The position numbers and the translations under genes were made by a program. Of a DNA stretch of 64,000 nt, positions 7,774 through 18,700 are shown one piece after another. The stretch's first letter is position 1, and every line of letters begins with the position of its first letter. The notes below the pieces were generated by a model, which saw nothing but the letters and a program-made list of their open reading frames with translations, searched no databases and had not been told where the DNA came from. The DNA is from Heterobasidion occidentale. Lineage: Eukaryota > Basidiomycota > Agaricomycetes > Russulales > Bondarzewiaceae. The DNA lies in the NCBI GenBank assembly GCA_039111635.1, contig JBCAQO010000001.1:3906001-3970000 (forward strand), written 5' to 3'.

Positions 7774-9038
7774 CTAGTTCCTGGGTCCAAAGACGTAGCT
7801 GAACGCCGAGCAGAAGAGGGACCTGATGATACCTAGGACCCTGTCTAGCGGCTTCAAACCAAATGACCTGGTATATGAATGAGTGTCAAGGTCGAATCCG
7901 TAGTACCAGTCGGAGCCGCGTGCGGATAGATAATCAGAGTCGATAGAGGCGCTCTCGAGCCTGAGAACCGGATCCGATGGCAAAGTCACGATGATGGTGG
8001 GTACTGACGTGTTCTTAAATGGCGCAGTGGAGCACGATGGCTGTTCTCCCTGGGAAAAGAAGGTGGAGATGTCGACGGACGGGAATGAGGATCCTACCGG
8101 TTTGATGGAAACCGATGCACAAAGGAGTTTCTTCCTCTCCGTGATGATATCGTCGCAGATGTCATCTCCTTCCGTGATATCTCTTTCTTCAGGTACATCA
8201 GCCAATGAGCCAGGTCATACGGCGGTGACGAGGACTGTGAGAAGTAAATGCGGTCCGTGGTCCATGGCTTCAGCTCATCGTCATCGATGCTTGTCAGAGA
8301 TCCAGATGTGGACGGCATGGCCAATGTAGTGGATGAAATAGAAGACCCATCCGACGATGTGCCGTCAACGTCTGTGTCCAACGCGAGGGATGCGATGACA
8401 AACATTGCCGGAGAGGTTTGCAACGATGTGAATGGTGAAGCCTGGAGGAACCCATGCTCAGGTGAAACCCAGTGGCCAGAGTCTCCTGCGGACTGGACAT
8501 CGTGATTGGATACTGTCCCAGAATACATGACGTGCATTGGTAAGCGCACTGTTGAAAATGAGAGCGTAAGTAAGAATGTATGGCGACGAGGAGTACATGA
8601 GCTTACTCTTCAGCATCGAAGCAAGGCGAACACTCCAGAGGCATGCAAGAACTGTGCACCACCATCTAAAGACGCCGTAGGACCACAACACTGCCTGACG
8701 AGAAGCGACAGATATAACTGATGCGTGCACGGCTCACGCACGTCCCACTGCAAGTGGACTTCGTCCGCGGGATACAGCTGCAGTGATAGCGAGCGGTTAA
8801 AATATGTCTGGTCTTGTCTGGTACACAGGGAGCAAAGATGGACGTATTGGCGAGAAATTGCGGTTCCAAAATCCTGCATCGAAAGTGATCGGTGAGCAAT
8901 GGTCAGCGCGAGATTACAAAAGAGCATACCATGATGCAGAAACAGAGACTCGAGAGTCCTCCTCATCGTATGTGAAGATCCCGAGCCGAGTTGCGTAACA
9001 TATGATGAAAGGACTGCGGAGGTCGTAGCAAAGAGCAT
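7774..9038 (-). CDS. Predicted multi-exon protein with one hydrophobic segment and a Ser/Asp-rich tail, function unknown
   Basis: This is a tentative model. From an ATG at 9038 the frame gives an N-terminal exon. An intron ending CTTTCGATGCAG leads to FWNRNFSPIRPSLLP. Two further short introns (donors GTGTAC and GTGCGTGAG) lead to LYPADEVHLQWD and a likely membrane segment (WWCTVLACLWSVRLASML). A last intron starting GTAAGCTC opens a long exon rich in S, T and D (SSDGSSISSTT, SLTSIDDDELKPW). Near 8.2 kb the frame has to change to reach the last open stretch, which ends FCSAFSYVFGPRN at 7774. No intron I can see does this, so a frameshift is possible. I recognise no family. It may be one gene with the exons at 9081-9960. 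Confidence 0.4.
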
Positions 9039-9080
9039 GGGTGGTACTTGATTGGAGTGCGAAGGAAGGAGCAGACGAAG

Positions 9081-9960
9081 CTAAAACCGCTTCACTACGC
9101 GCTTGCGAGCAAGTACGATGAATGAGACGATCCGGGGCCACATGAAGACGACGGATGACATGAGCAGTAGACCAGCGAGACCAAGTATATGATGCGGAGC
9201 CAGAAGTAGAACATGCTCTGTTGGACAAGGTTGGTGCTGGAAGTGTTGAGCGACATCTTGATGGTGGTGGTCGAGGGAGAAGGGTCGAATGGAAAGCATT
9301 TGAGCAGGTGCGAAAACTACAAGGTAAATGAAGGGGTTGGGACCGGCGGGCCAGATGAAAATCAGGCAGTCTCGATTGAGACACTGATGTTTGTGGAGTC
9401 AATTCTTGTCAAATCGTCGGGGGAGAAATTGGGAAGATATTCTAGCTTGCGGTGCTTGCAAGAAGATAGCTCTCATCGTGGCGACGAGTCCTGAGCTGTC
9501 TTGAGATGTGATTAACGTTGAGCCCACGCAGCAGAGATTTTGAGTACGTTGCGTGAGGATTGGGGGGGAGAGACTCACTTATGCAGCATGCTCTGAATGT
9601 CACAAAAAAACGAGCTGTTTCGATCGTAGATTTGATGAGTTGTATCTTCGTCAATGTTGAATGATTCGAGGCATCGGACGTGCTGTCAGTTAGCCGGGCG
9701 GCACACCCACAGCACTTTCGGTCTCCGATGCGCCGCTGCTTTGAAATGCCTCGGCTTTACGGCTCTCTACATAAGATTGGGCGACATTAGCCTTTCAAAA
9801 GTCTGCAAGACATATGCCGAGGGAATTTTGATATTAACTCGGTTCGCTTTTCTGGGACTCTGACAAATTGCAGAAAGAGTCTCCCAAAAATCAATGAGAA
9901 AAGTCACAGGTCCTTAGAAGACGGACGTGGATATGGGAACACACATGGTCAAGCGTCTTC
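9081..9960 (-). CDS. Minus-strand exons of an unidentified protein with a C-terminal membrane anchor
   Basis: Several open segments joined by plausible introns read like protein. Near 9.8-9.9 kb is VTFLIDFWETLSAICQSPRK followed by IPSAYVLQTFERLM. After an acceptor at CTAACTGACAG comes FNIDEDTTHQIYDRNSSFF. Then come KLEYLPNFSPDDLTRIDSTN and, after an intron ending TTTACCTTGTAG, a final exon with the hydrophobic stretch ILGLAGLLLMSSVVFMW and the basic end ARKRVVKRF. A single C-terminal transmembrane helix with a basic tail suggests a membrane-anchored protein. The 5' end was not found and one internal join does not keep frame. No family is recognised. Confidence 0.35.
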
Positions 9961-11247
9961 CCCATCCTCAGATGTGTGGCACTCATCCCCAGAAAATTCC
10001 GGGGGAGAAAGGCGTGTCACTTCCAAACAAGACATGGAGTACGTTTTTCTGGAGCGAGTAAAGAGCCGCGTTTGTTATTGCCACAGGGAAAGCTTGCATA
10101 CTAGGGGACCCCGACAACGACCAGTTATGACAATCGGGGTCATGGGGCTCGATGGGTCTTCTTTCGAAAAAAACGCGTTTGATCCTATGTAGCAAATATA
10201 CCGAACTGAACGTTTTTGGGGAAGACACAGGAGTGCGAGTGCCTGAAAAATGGCAGCCAGTGTCAGCGGCCTGGTGAAAACAGCTGGAGACCAAGCTTAC
10301 TTCTCTCCAATTCATGGGAGTGCATCTCTGTATCTGTCGTCTGTCAACAAGAGAAGGACTGCTTTATTGAAAGCGTAAAGACTAGGCAACGGGGATTGAT
10401 ATCGAAGAAGGCAAGGGAGACGATGCGGGACGATAGGGGCTGTCTGTGTACGTAGCACGAGCAGTGACAAATTAGAATGCAGTTCGAATTGCCATCGGTT
10501 CATAGATAAGGATGTTGCGGGACCGCAAAATGCCTACAGAACCAAAGCACGGAGGTCTCTGGACATGGTCCTTGTGGGCGCACATATTTGCACCTGACAA
10601 ACAAAGGCATTCATCGAGATGACCCTTTGTCTTTTTCATAGAACAATGGTGTGGGGCTCTCCTCGTGCGACGAAAGTAATAAGAATGAGGAGGCACCAAG
10701 ACATGCTGTGAATCACTCACATGGCCCAACTCCAGTGATCAGTCATATTATGGAAAGCTCGAGTCAGTGCAGATATCTGATACTCAGATACATGCGGTCT
10801 GCGGATTCATGAACCGCATATCCTGGATGCGAATGGTTTCAGAATGCTCATCTTGCTATGGCACCAGATCCATGCGCTAGCTTGATGAGATTTCGATCAT
10901 AAACAACCCGACTAAGCTGCTCAATGCTTGGGAAAAAGGCAGTCAGTCGATAATACATCAATCAAATCAAGGCATGCCTCAGCCCGCCGTATCCCGTTTA
11001 CTCGCACAAGTACTCCTTTGGAATAAAGGAGAAGCATCGTGGGTTTTCATCATAACGTGTCCCAGAGCCGACCCGTCAACCCCGAAAAACTCTTAAGCGG
11101 AATAGTCATCCTGCGCCAGGCACATGGGTCAGACAAGCGCGCATACTTAAGTACGACGGGATAGTACCTAGCTTTTCGAACCAACCACCACCCGAAATCC
11201 ACACAACTGCTACTCATCATCTGAAGTCTACTCACTCTGCCCACTCC
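9961..11247. other. Region without a resolved gene
   Basis: Only short frames are open on either strand (at most about 110 codons). Upstream exons of the minus-strand gene at 9.1-9.9 kb may lie here, but none could be joined with confidence. The right end should contain the promoter of the zinc-finger gene starting at 11248. Confidence 0.35.
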
Positions 11248-12481
11248 ATGACCGCCATGTCCTACCACGGATATCAAAGCCAAACGGGGCACTACGAGCC
11301 CTACCCGCCACACTCTGACCAGTGGGCCACACACCCCGGCACATATGGTCTCCAGTCGAGGGACTATGCGTGCGGGCATCCCCAGCCAGTGGCCCATGAC
11401 ATGGTAAGTGCGATACCTCTGACATTGGCCGCAGACTATCCTGTCGGTGGCGTTATCGTAGTCAATTCCATGTCACTCACGACGCTCATGTCTTTTAGAA
11501 CCTATATGCCCCCTCCGTGCAGCATGGGGAGTCAGCGTGGAGCGGCGCCCCGCTGGCCATTGTAGGATATGAGGCCCGGCGGTATGGGCATCCTCAACAT
11601 GCGGGTGTCGCCACCACCCCCATCTACGGCGCCGACCCGTATGCGCCATATCAGACCACGGCGCATCACGGTACGTGTGATATGTGTTATGATGCTATGA
11701 TGTTCGACTAGCTTACTCCGGTATACCTCTTCCTTTCCGTAGGCTACGATGCGCCACCGATGTACCCGATGGCATCACTGCCACGGTATGATGTCGCTCC
11801 GGAATTTGTGGTCAGTTCAATGATTTTGTGAAGTGAGGCACAATGTTGATATCAAACCTTGCATGGCATCAACACCTGTCTGTTGGACATTCAGTGGTCT
11901 GAGAGGACCACGAGATCATACAGTCGGGGCAGTGTGGCCCAGCCACAGACTACGCAGGGAATAGAACATATACCCTGGCGGCAGTCTGAAGTCGAGGCCA
12001 TACAAAACAACACCAGTATATTCAACAATGGGGATAGCGTGGAACGTTCCACCGCCGCACAGCCATTCGCTGAAGGTGTACTAGCGTCGGTCGCAGGACC
12101 TAGTACTTCACGGATGCCGCCAGTGCCAGCTTTGTCGGCAACTGCTCAGGCGCCGAAGAGTAAGGTGAGGATGTTGAAGAGGAAGACTGCAGGAGGGGCC
12201 AACGGCACATCTCAGGTGAATGCGAAGGCTCAGATACTCGGTAAGGCCGTGGCGAAGAAGAAGAGGACGATGCCGCCTGGGGATGGGCCATGGATCTGCC
12301 GTGTGGAAGGCCAGATATACGCCCGATATTGGGAGATGTTGCGACACCAGGAGACGACAGAGGTCATGACGAGTATCAAGGCCCCTGCATCTGTGTGTGC
12401 GGGAAGGAGTTCACTCGCCGAGATAGCATGAACAGGCATTATAAAAAGGGCTGCCCCCTCCGTCCTAAGCCATCTTCGTGA
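11248..12481 (+). CDS. Zinc-finger protein, lineage-specific family, apparent frameshift in the finger region
   Basis: The exons are 11248-11403, 11499-11670, 11743-11810 and 11895 onward, with clean GT-AG introns of phases 0, 1 and 0. The N-terminal half is rich in Y, H and P. The last exon has a conserved family stretch (SVAGPSTSRM), a basic region (KVRMLKRK, AVAKKKRTMPP) and then the finger region. The first finger starts GPWICRVEG but has lost its second metal ligand. The second (CVCGKEFTRRDSMNRHYKKGC) is a CxC...Hx4C finger in a different frame. The frame switches near 12360: following one frame ends at 12431, the other at 12481. One missing base in GAGGT would explain it, so this is a recent pseudogene or a sequence error. 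Nuclear DNA binding is inferred. Confidence 0.7.
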
Positions 12482-13454
12482 TTATTGCCTTATCGCAGAG
12501 TAAGTCGAGGGGAAGAGATGGTGAGTGTTGACGAGTCGAGGACGCGCCATATCTTCTTGTTTTTCCATCTTCCTTCTCCCTCTTTTCACACCCGCCATCG
12601 ATCCCGCTGATCGATCTGAACAGTTTACATGCTTACATTCCTCCTATTCCATCCGTCTTCGTCTTTGCACTTCCCTTCCTCTATTCTTGTGTATCAGCTT
12701 CCTGTATCTCCGGGCCTGCCCGTTACTTACCAAGGACCTTTCACATACTGATGTCGGAGATCTTCTTGTGTATTTATGTGCATCGTAAAGTTGGAAGATG
12801 ATACGCAGTCCAATATTTCCATGAGCATCGCGCTTTCAGAATGAAGTGTCTTGTGATACGGGAGGGTATCTGCCGCGAACTCATCGAAGCGTATCCATGA
12901 GTTTGAGCATGAGGCGAACGCATTCGTAGAATATTCTCGATGCACTGATAGCATATCGAGGACATTCATTGAGGCTGGCTAAGCTCCTGATGCAGACGGA
13001 CACAGGCCGATGATCGTGGTAGGAAGCGAGACTGGAAACAAACTCCATGCACGAGATCACCGCCACCATTCCTTCACACCTTGCGCTCACACTCCCTTCA
13101 TTCCCGTTCGATCGCACTCGCGACAGTCTCGTTTTCGGCATCACTCAGAAGCACAGTTGGACAACAGAGACTTGAAAAGTAATGTCTATATGCTATCATA
13201 CAGGAGAAGAAAAAAATAGCATGGAGATTACGAGGATACGGCGAATCAAGAGAAGAACCTGCGTCAGGAACAAGAGATGTACACAGACAAAAGGGAAATT
13301 CGAATGCGTCCAAATCGATGGGAGACGATGAGATAGAGATAGGATGAAAGAAAGGGCTGCATAAGAGTGAACACCGTGGTACGTTTCTCGAGTCTGCTTC
13401 GACACGATCACCGCCTTCAATCTCTCCGACCTCCTCTTCGCCCGTCATGGAGAT
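12482..13454. other. Intergenic spacer between convergent zinc-finger genes
   Basis: About 970 bp separates the 3' ends of two opposed paralogues. Parts are pyrimidine-rich on the + strand. No gene was found in it. Confidence 0.45.
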
Positions 13455-14634
13455 TCATCGTCGTCGCAGGCGGAGAGGGCAGGCCCTAGGACTGCGCTTG
13501 TGCCTCGCAAGCGCATCCTCGCGACACAAGAGAGCCCCACACTCGCATTGAACGGGGCCACCAGACCCTTCGTGCACGGTCTGATTGTGTCGGGCGAGAT
13601 CGTATGAGCGCCCGAACTTGGTTTTATGAAGCTCGCAAACCCATGGTCCGTTTCCAGGTGGTTCGCGCCTCGATGTACCTGCTCGGGTGCTCTTCGCCTT
13701 CCCCTCCGTCTCGTCCTCGGCCTGCACGCCAGCAGCCCGCTTACCGCGAGCCTTGCCTTTCGCACGCGCACTCGCCTTCCTCTTCGAGGCTTTTCTCCTT
13801 CTCTGGATCGTCCTCGGTGTGTCGAGCCCTGCCATTGATGGCTAGGTCCTGCAACAGATGCAGGTACGACTTGGACAAACGGATGCACCATGTGGAAATA
13901 ATCCTCTTGGTACCCATTGTTGAATTTGCTTGTGTTTGATTGCGCGACCTTGGCTTCGGCCAGCATCTGGGGTACTAATGGCAACCCCTCTGCGGCCTCC
14001 GCCTCAGCCGCATGAACGTTCTCGCGTGTCGTCCGAACTCCATTTGACCTCCGGACGGTCCTTGTGTCCGTTTCGTCGAGCGGCGCCTTACGTTTCGCGG
14101 TCGTCCCGCTCTGTGATACAACGACTTCAGTGATTTACTGATTGTCAGAAGACAACAGATGGGACTGACCATGATCGGCGCCGGGGGCGGCAGTTGGGAG
14201 TCGGAATGTAACGACATCTGCTCTCGGATGTCGTCTATGATGTCCGCAATGTGCATCAGCGGCGATCGTCGTCGTGAAAAGAGCGCATACCATCTTGGGC
14301 CATCGAGCGGGTGACTCGTCCCTGCATTCCGCTTGAGCTCTCATGTTGGGCCACATGCCCTGTTGCCTAAGATACAGACCACGACAGTGAGTGGCACAGT
14401 CGCATCAGGTGATGGTAGGTTGGTAACAGCTGTTGGTAAGTTACAGATAGCAAAGAGCCTTACACTTACCCCGTTGGTGGCCCACAGTGGCCGGCCAAAG
14501 TCGAGTTGCGGGGGCGGGTTGACCGTGGCCCAGTCAAAGGTCGGTGATGAAAGGAGGCTCAAATGGCACCCCGTCGGGATGCCGTACTGACAGAAGTATG
14601 CTTGTAAGTCTGCGGAAATGGGAGGGATGGACAT
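13455..14634 (-). CDS. Zinc-finger protein paralogue, convergent with the 11.2-kb gene, apparent frameshift
   Basis: The exons on the minus strand are 14634-14470, 14366-14291, 14234-14170 and 14110 down. Their intron phases (0, 1, 0) are the same as in the 11.2-kb and 61.7-kb paralogues, which supports common descent. The last exon contains LVPQMLAEAKVAQSNTSKFN and VPASVAGPS, matching the paralogues. The frame is then lost near 13835 and continues, shifted, as a basic stretch (RRRKASKRKASARAKGKARG) into two fingers: CELHKTKFGRSYDLARH with a CxxH start, and CECGALLCREDALARH with a CxC start. A one-base deletion near TAGCCATCAATGG would explain the shift. Both finger regions are otherwise well kept. 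It is probably a DNA-binding protein or a young pseudogene. Confidence 0.68.
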
Positions 14635-15720
14635 GGTATGGAGCGTAGTGGGTGTTCGGATGCTGGTGCTGGGTAGTGGCTTGTGCGAGAGACGAAGCGC
14701 TGCCTCGTACTTAAGTACGCGCGCTTACTGTCCTCAAGTTCGGCGCAAAAAAAACTCGTCTGCTGGTCCTTCAGTTGGTTTTCGTGGACAGCCTTTGTTC
14801 TGTACGTATGTAACTTGTCATGATGTAAGTGAACCAACGTGCACTGCTTCTCTTTTCTTGCTTTCATGTTGCCACTCTTCTTTTACATGTTCGAAAGGTT
14901 CGATATGCCGATAAGTTAGCCAGCGACAGGGAATGTGGGTATTACAGCATTTAACATACTCCGACGCTTGGAAGGCTGACCGCCAATATTCACCGCAAGC
15001 AGATCGTCTCGAGGGGCTAGATTCGGGCCCCAAGGCCATAACAAGCTGGTAGTGGTCTGCGGTCCCTGTATGCGCGTACAACAGTCAGTCTGCCGGCATA
15101 TAAGGCCATGAACCGATTCTTGCCATTGCCTATCGATTCTCCAGGTTGGGCATCCCTATACTTCCGTTGGAAATGGCCGTGTTGGACACTCGCCGCACTG
15201 ACGTACTGAGTTACTAGGAGATCCGTTACTTGCCACAGCTCCAGACATGATGATAGGACTTGCTTATACTGATGTGTTAGCCTACGAGCGCCATTGAGAC
15301 CGGCTCTGATATTGGTATTGTTCATGCCGCCAATCATCAAAATTGATATTTGACATCCCGTTGACGCTTCGATGAATATTGACCCCCAGATGTAATCATC
15401 ATCTCTTCGTCTATCATTTCCTTGTGCTCATGAAGGACGATACGGCTGGCGAGTCATCGATCTGAGAGAGCAACGTTCCCGGCTCGACGTGGGCTGTCCT
15501 ATTTTTTCCTCTTCACCCAAGAAGCCTTATCATTTTCAGGAGCTGTCTTCGAAATATTACTGCAGTCTCCATAAGATGAAGACCAGGAGGGAACAGGACG
15601 AAGCGAGATATATGATTGACAAGCGAAGAGCGTCGGAAACATGATGAAGGATCAACAGTAAAATTGCAAAGCATAAATACCACGCATCAAGAGCATCACA
15701 GACAACGAAAAAAGAGTGAT
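14635..15720. other. Intergenic, no gene recognised
   Basis: About 1.1 kb lies between the zinc-finger gene start and the TOP2 3' end. One minus-strand frame of 107 codons (15017-15340) has no recognisable domain and is probably chance. Confidence 0.4.
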
Positions 15721-18700
15721 CTAAATCTCAAAAGAGTCATCGCCATCGCCATTGCCGCCGTCATCATCGTCATCGTCAGTAAGTTCTATGTAGGCCTTAG
15801 CCTTCCCTCTCGCCGCCCGTTTTGGCGCTGTCTGACGTGGAGCAGGTGGCGGTGACGATTCGATGACCACGTCGGCATCGTCGTCACTACTATCGACGAC
15901 CTTCTTCGCTGGAGCTCTCTTCGCTGGAGCCTTCCCCTTGCTCTCCGGTACCTTCTGACTAGCTGATGCTTTCCGCGCGGTAGCAGCAGGCTTCGAACCC
16001 GCGGGAGCTTTCTTGAAATAATCAGTCACTTCTGGCTGCGTCGCCTGTTTCTTTTTGGCAGGCTTGATATAGGCGTCTTCACTATCTTCTCCCGAGGCAG
16101 GGCTACGGTGAAAGAGTCAGTAGAATCAAAACGGATAACATATAGAACCAACCTTTTGCGCTTGGAGGCGAGCGCCTCCTTCGCCTTTCCTTTACCCTTA
16201 GCAATCGCAGCAGCCACTATGTCTTCTTCGGAATCGTCCGACTCCACCTTCTTCTTTGCAGTTTTGGTCTTTGATGGAGGAGGATCGTCGTCGTCATCGA
16301 TCATCTCGACATCTGAGTTCTCAACTACAGGTTTCTTGGCCGGTGCTCGCTTCTTGGCTGCCGGTGGCTTGTCGTCAACGTCTGATTCCTCCTTGGCAGC
16401 AGCTTTCTTGGCTGGAGCTCGCTTCTTTGGTGGCGGCTTGTCATCGACATCATTAGCAGCGGCGGGTTTGGCTCGAGGCTTCTGGGGGGCCTTTTTCGCC
16501 TGCGTCGCAGCCTTGGTGGGCTTGAAGTCGTCATCCGAATCATCGTCCTCTCCCTTCCGACCAACGCCGGTAATAGACTTGCGGGTCTTCAGGGTAGTCT
16601 GCTTGCGTTTGATGCGTTTGCCGTTGGCGTCGAGGACGGCTTTCTCATCCCACTCTTGGCAAACGTTCTGCAAACCTAGTCTGCAATGCTATCACGGCCG
16701 ACGCCATCAAGACTCACCTCCCACTCTTTAAGGAATTTGTCCAAATCGGTGTTCCAGATCTTAACCGGAGTCATCTCGAGCAACGTGAGCAGCTCAACTT
16801 CTTTGTCGCGTGATTGTTGGAGCAGTTTCTCGATCTGTTGAAAATTGTCGATATGCGCACGAAAACATAATCAAGAAACCATACCCTCTCCTTGGTCAAG
16901 CTGTGAATGGCCATATTCATCAAGTAGTCATAATCAGCAGCGCTGCCAAAGTCTTCTTCTTCCTCGTCCTCGACGACAGCCTCTGTCTCTCCTGACGCTT
17001 TGGCTTTGGCTATCTTGGAAAAAGGTCGGAAGCCAAGTTTGCGCAACTCTGCTACGATGTCTGCCTTCCTCCGATTGGAAACGACAAGCTCTTTATTGAC
17101 GATCATCTGGATGAAGCGGGCCTGGTTTGTCAGCTTATCGAACTGGTCCTGAAGGTCCTTTGCCATGTTGTCCTAACGTAGTGTGGGAACATGAGTTTTG
17201 GAGCATGGAGCAGCATGGGGTTCGAAAAGCGAACCTTTCGTTTCTGGTAATATGCCAGACGTTTAGGGTAGAACTCTTCGATGATTTCCTCTGGTGAGTT
17301 ATACTTCTTTATCTTCCCATCGAAGTCGAAGCACATCATATTGCTTGTGCTGATCTTACCAACCAGCTTGAAGAATTCCTCCAACCCTTGCTCCTCGGCC
17401 TTCTCCAAATCCTTCTGTAACATGTTGATCACGAAGTGAACATTAACATTGTCATGATGTTCTTTGTAGTCCTGCAACGGATAGGCAGTGAAGTCAATGC
17501 TCGCCAAAACCTTGCGAATCATAGGCTTGCCTTGATCAAACCTTCCCCCTTCTCGCCAAGCATCATGCTCTCCAGCTCAGTTTTATACGTCTGGGTCCAC
17601 TTATGGATTGGCAACTCGGTGATTTCAACGGTGGTGTCATTGACTTTACGCGCGATGCCGATGACGTCGTATCTGTGCGGACCAGTTTTCTTGATCGTGC
17701 CCTTGAAGCCGCGCCACCAAGGCGACATGGGAATTTGATCCTCACCAGCCATGAGACGGCGGATATTTTGCACGATGTCGACTGGGTTGAAGCTTGGGAT
17801 CGAAGTACTCCAACCTGCACCCAGTTTAGTAACAAGCGTCGCTGAGAAAGTTTCACTTACCAGTCCCGATACCTTCCACGCCATTGATTAAGACGAGGGG
17901 CAACACGGGCATATACCACTCCGGCTCGATAGGGTCATTATCGTCTTTCAGGTAGTTGAGCAGAGGGTCATCCGCAGAGTGGAAGATTGTTCGAGTGATT
18001 GGCGCTGTCTCGGTGAAGATATACCTGGCCGCGGCATGATCTTTACCACCTTGGTCGCGAGTTCCGTACTGACCATTCGGCAACAAAAGGTTCAAGTTGT
18101 TGCTTCCGACGTAGTCTTGCGCCAGATTGACGATCGTCATCATCAAACTCTGTTCACCATGATGGTACGCAGCATGCTCGGAAATATAACCGACTAGCTG
18201 AGCAACCTAAAAGTGAATTGAAAGTGTGAGATATATGCATCTAACCAGAATAGACAGCGAACCTTGATTTCCTTCTTCAAGTTGCGCTTGAAGCAAGCCC
18301 AGATGACCTTCCGCTGACCTGGCTTGAGCCCATCTGCAATTGATGGTATAGACCGGATGTTATCGGCCATAGAGAACAAAATAAGCTCCTTGTTGATGAA
18401 GTCAGATAACGAGATCTCATCCGTGTCGTGGTTCAGGAATGTCCCCGGCTGGAGGAAAATCAGCAAGAAGGTATGTTAGGACCATCAGACTATACACACC
18501 TTCAGCTGACGCAGCCACTCTTTACGCTCGTCAGCTTTCTTCTTGCTGAACGCCAACTCGATTAACTCCTTATCTCCTTCTTGAGTTTTTGCAAACGAAA
18601 TCATGTGTTTCTCCATATGACTGAAATAGTCTCTCGCATCAGAGTCTTTGCTTGTTCCAAGACCCTATCGAATGCATGAGCTTAGAGCTAAGATACGCGG

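Noticed and set aside
15017..15340. 107-codon minus-strand ORF
   Set aside because: No recognisable motif, no neighbouring exon and no family match from inspection; likely chance.
16108..16731. 207-codon Ser/Ala-rich ORF on the + strand
   Set aside because: It is the antisense shadow of the Lys/Ala-rich TOP2 tail; low-complexity codons keep the opposite strand open.
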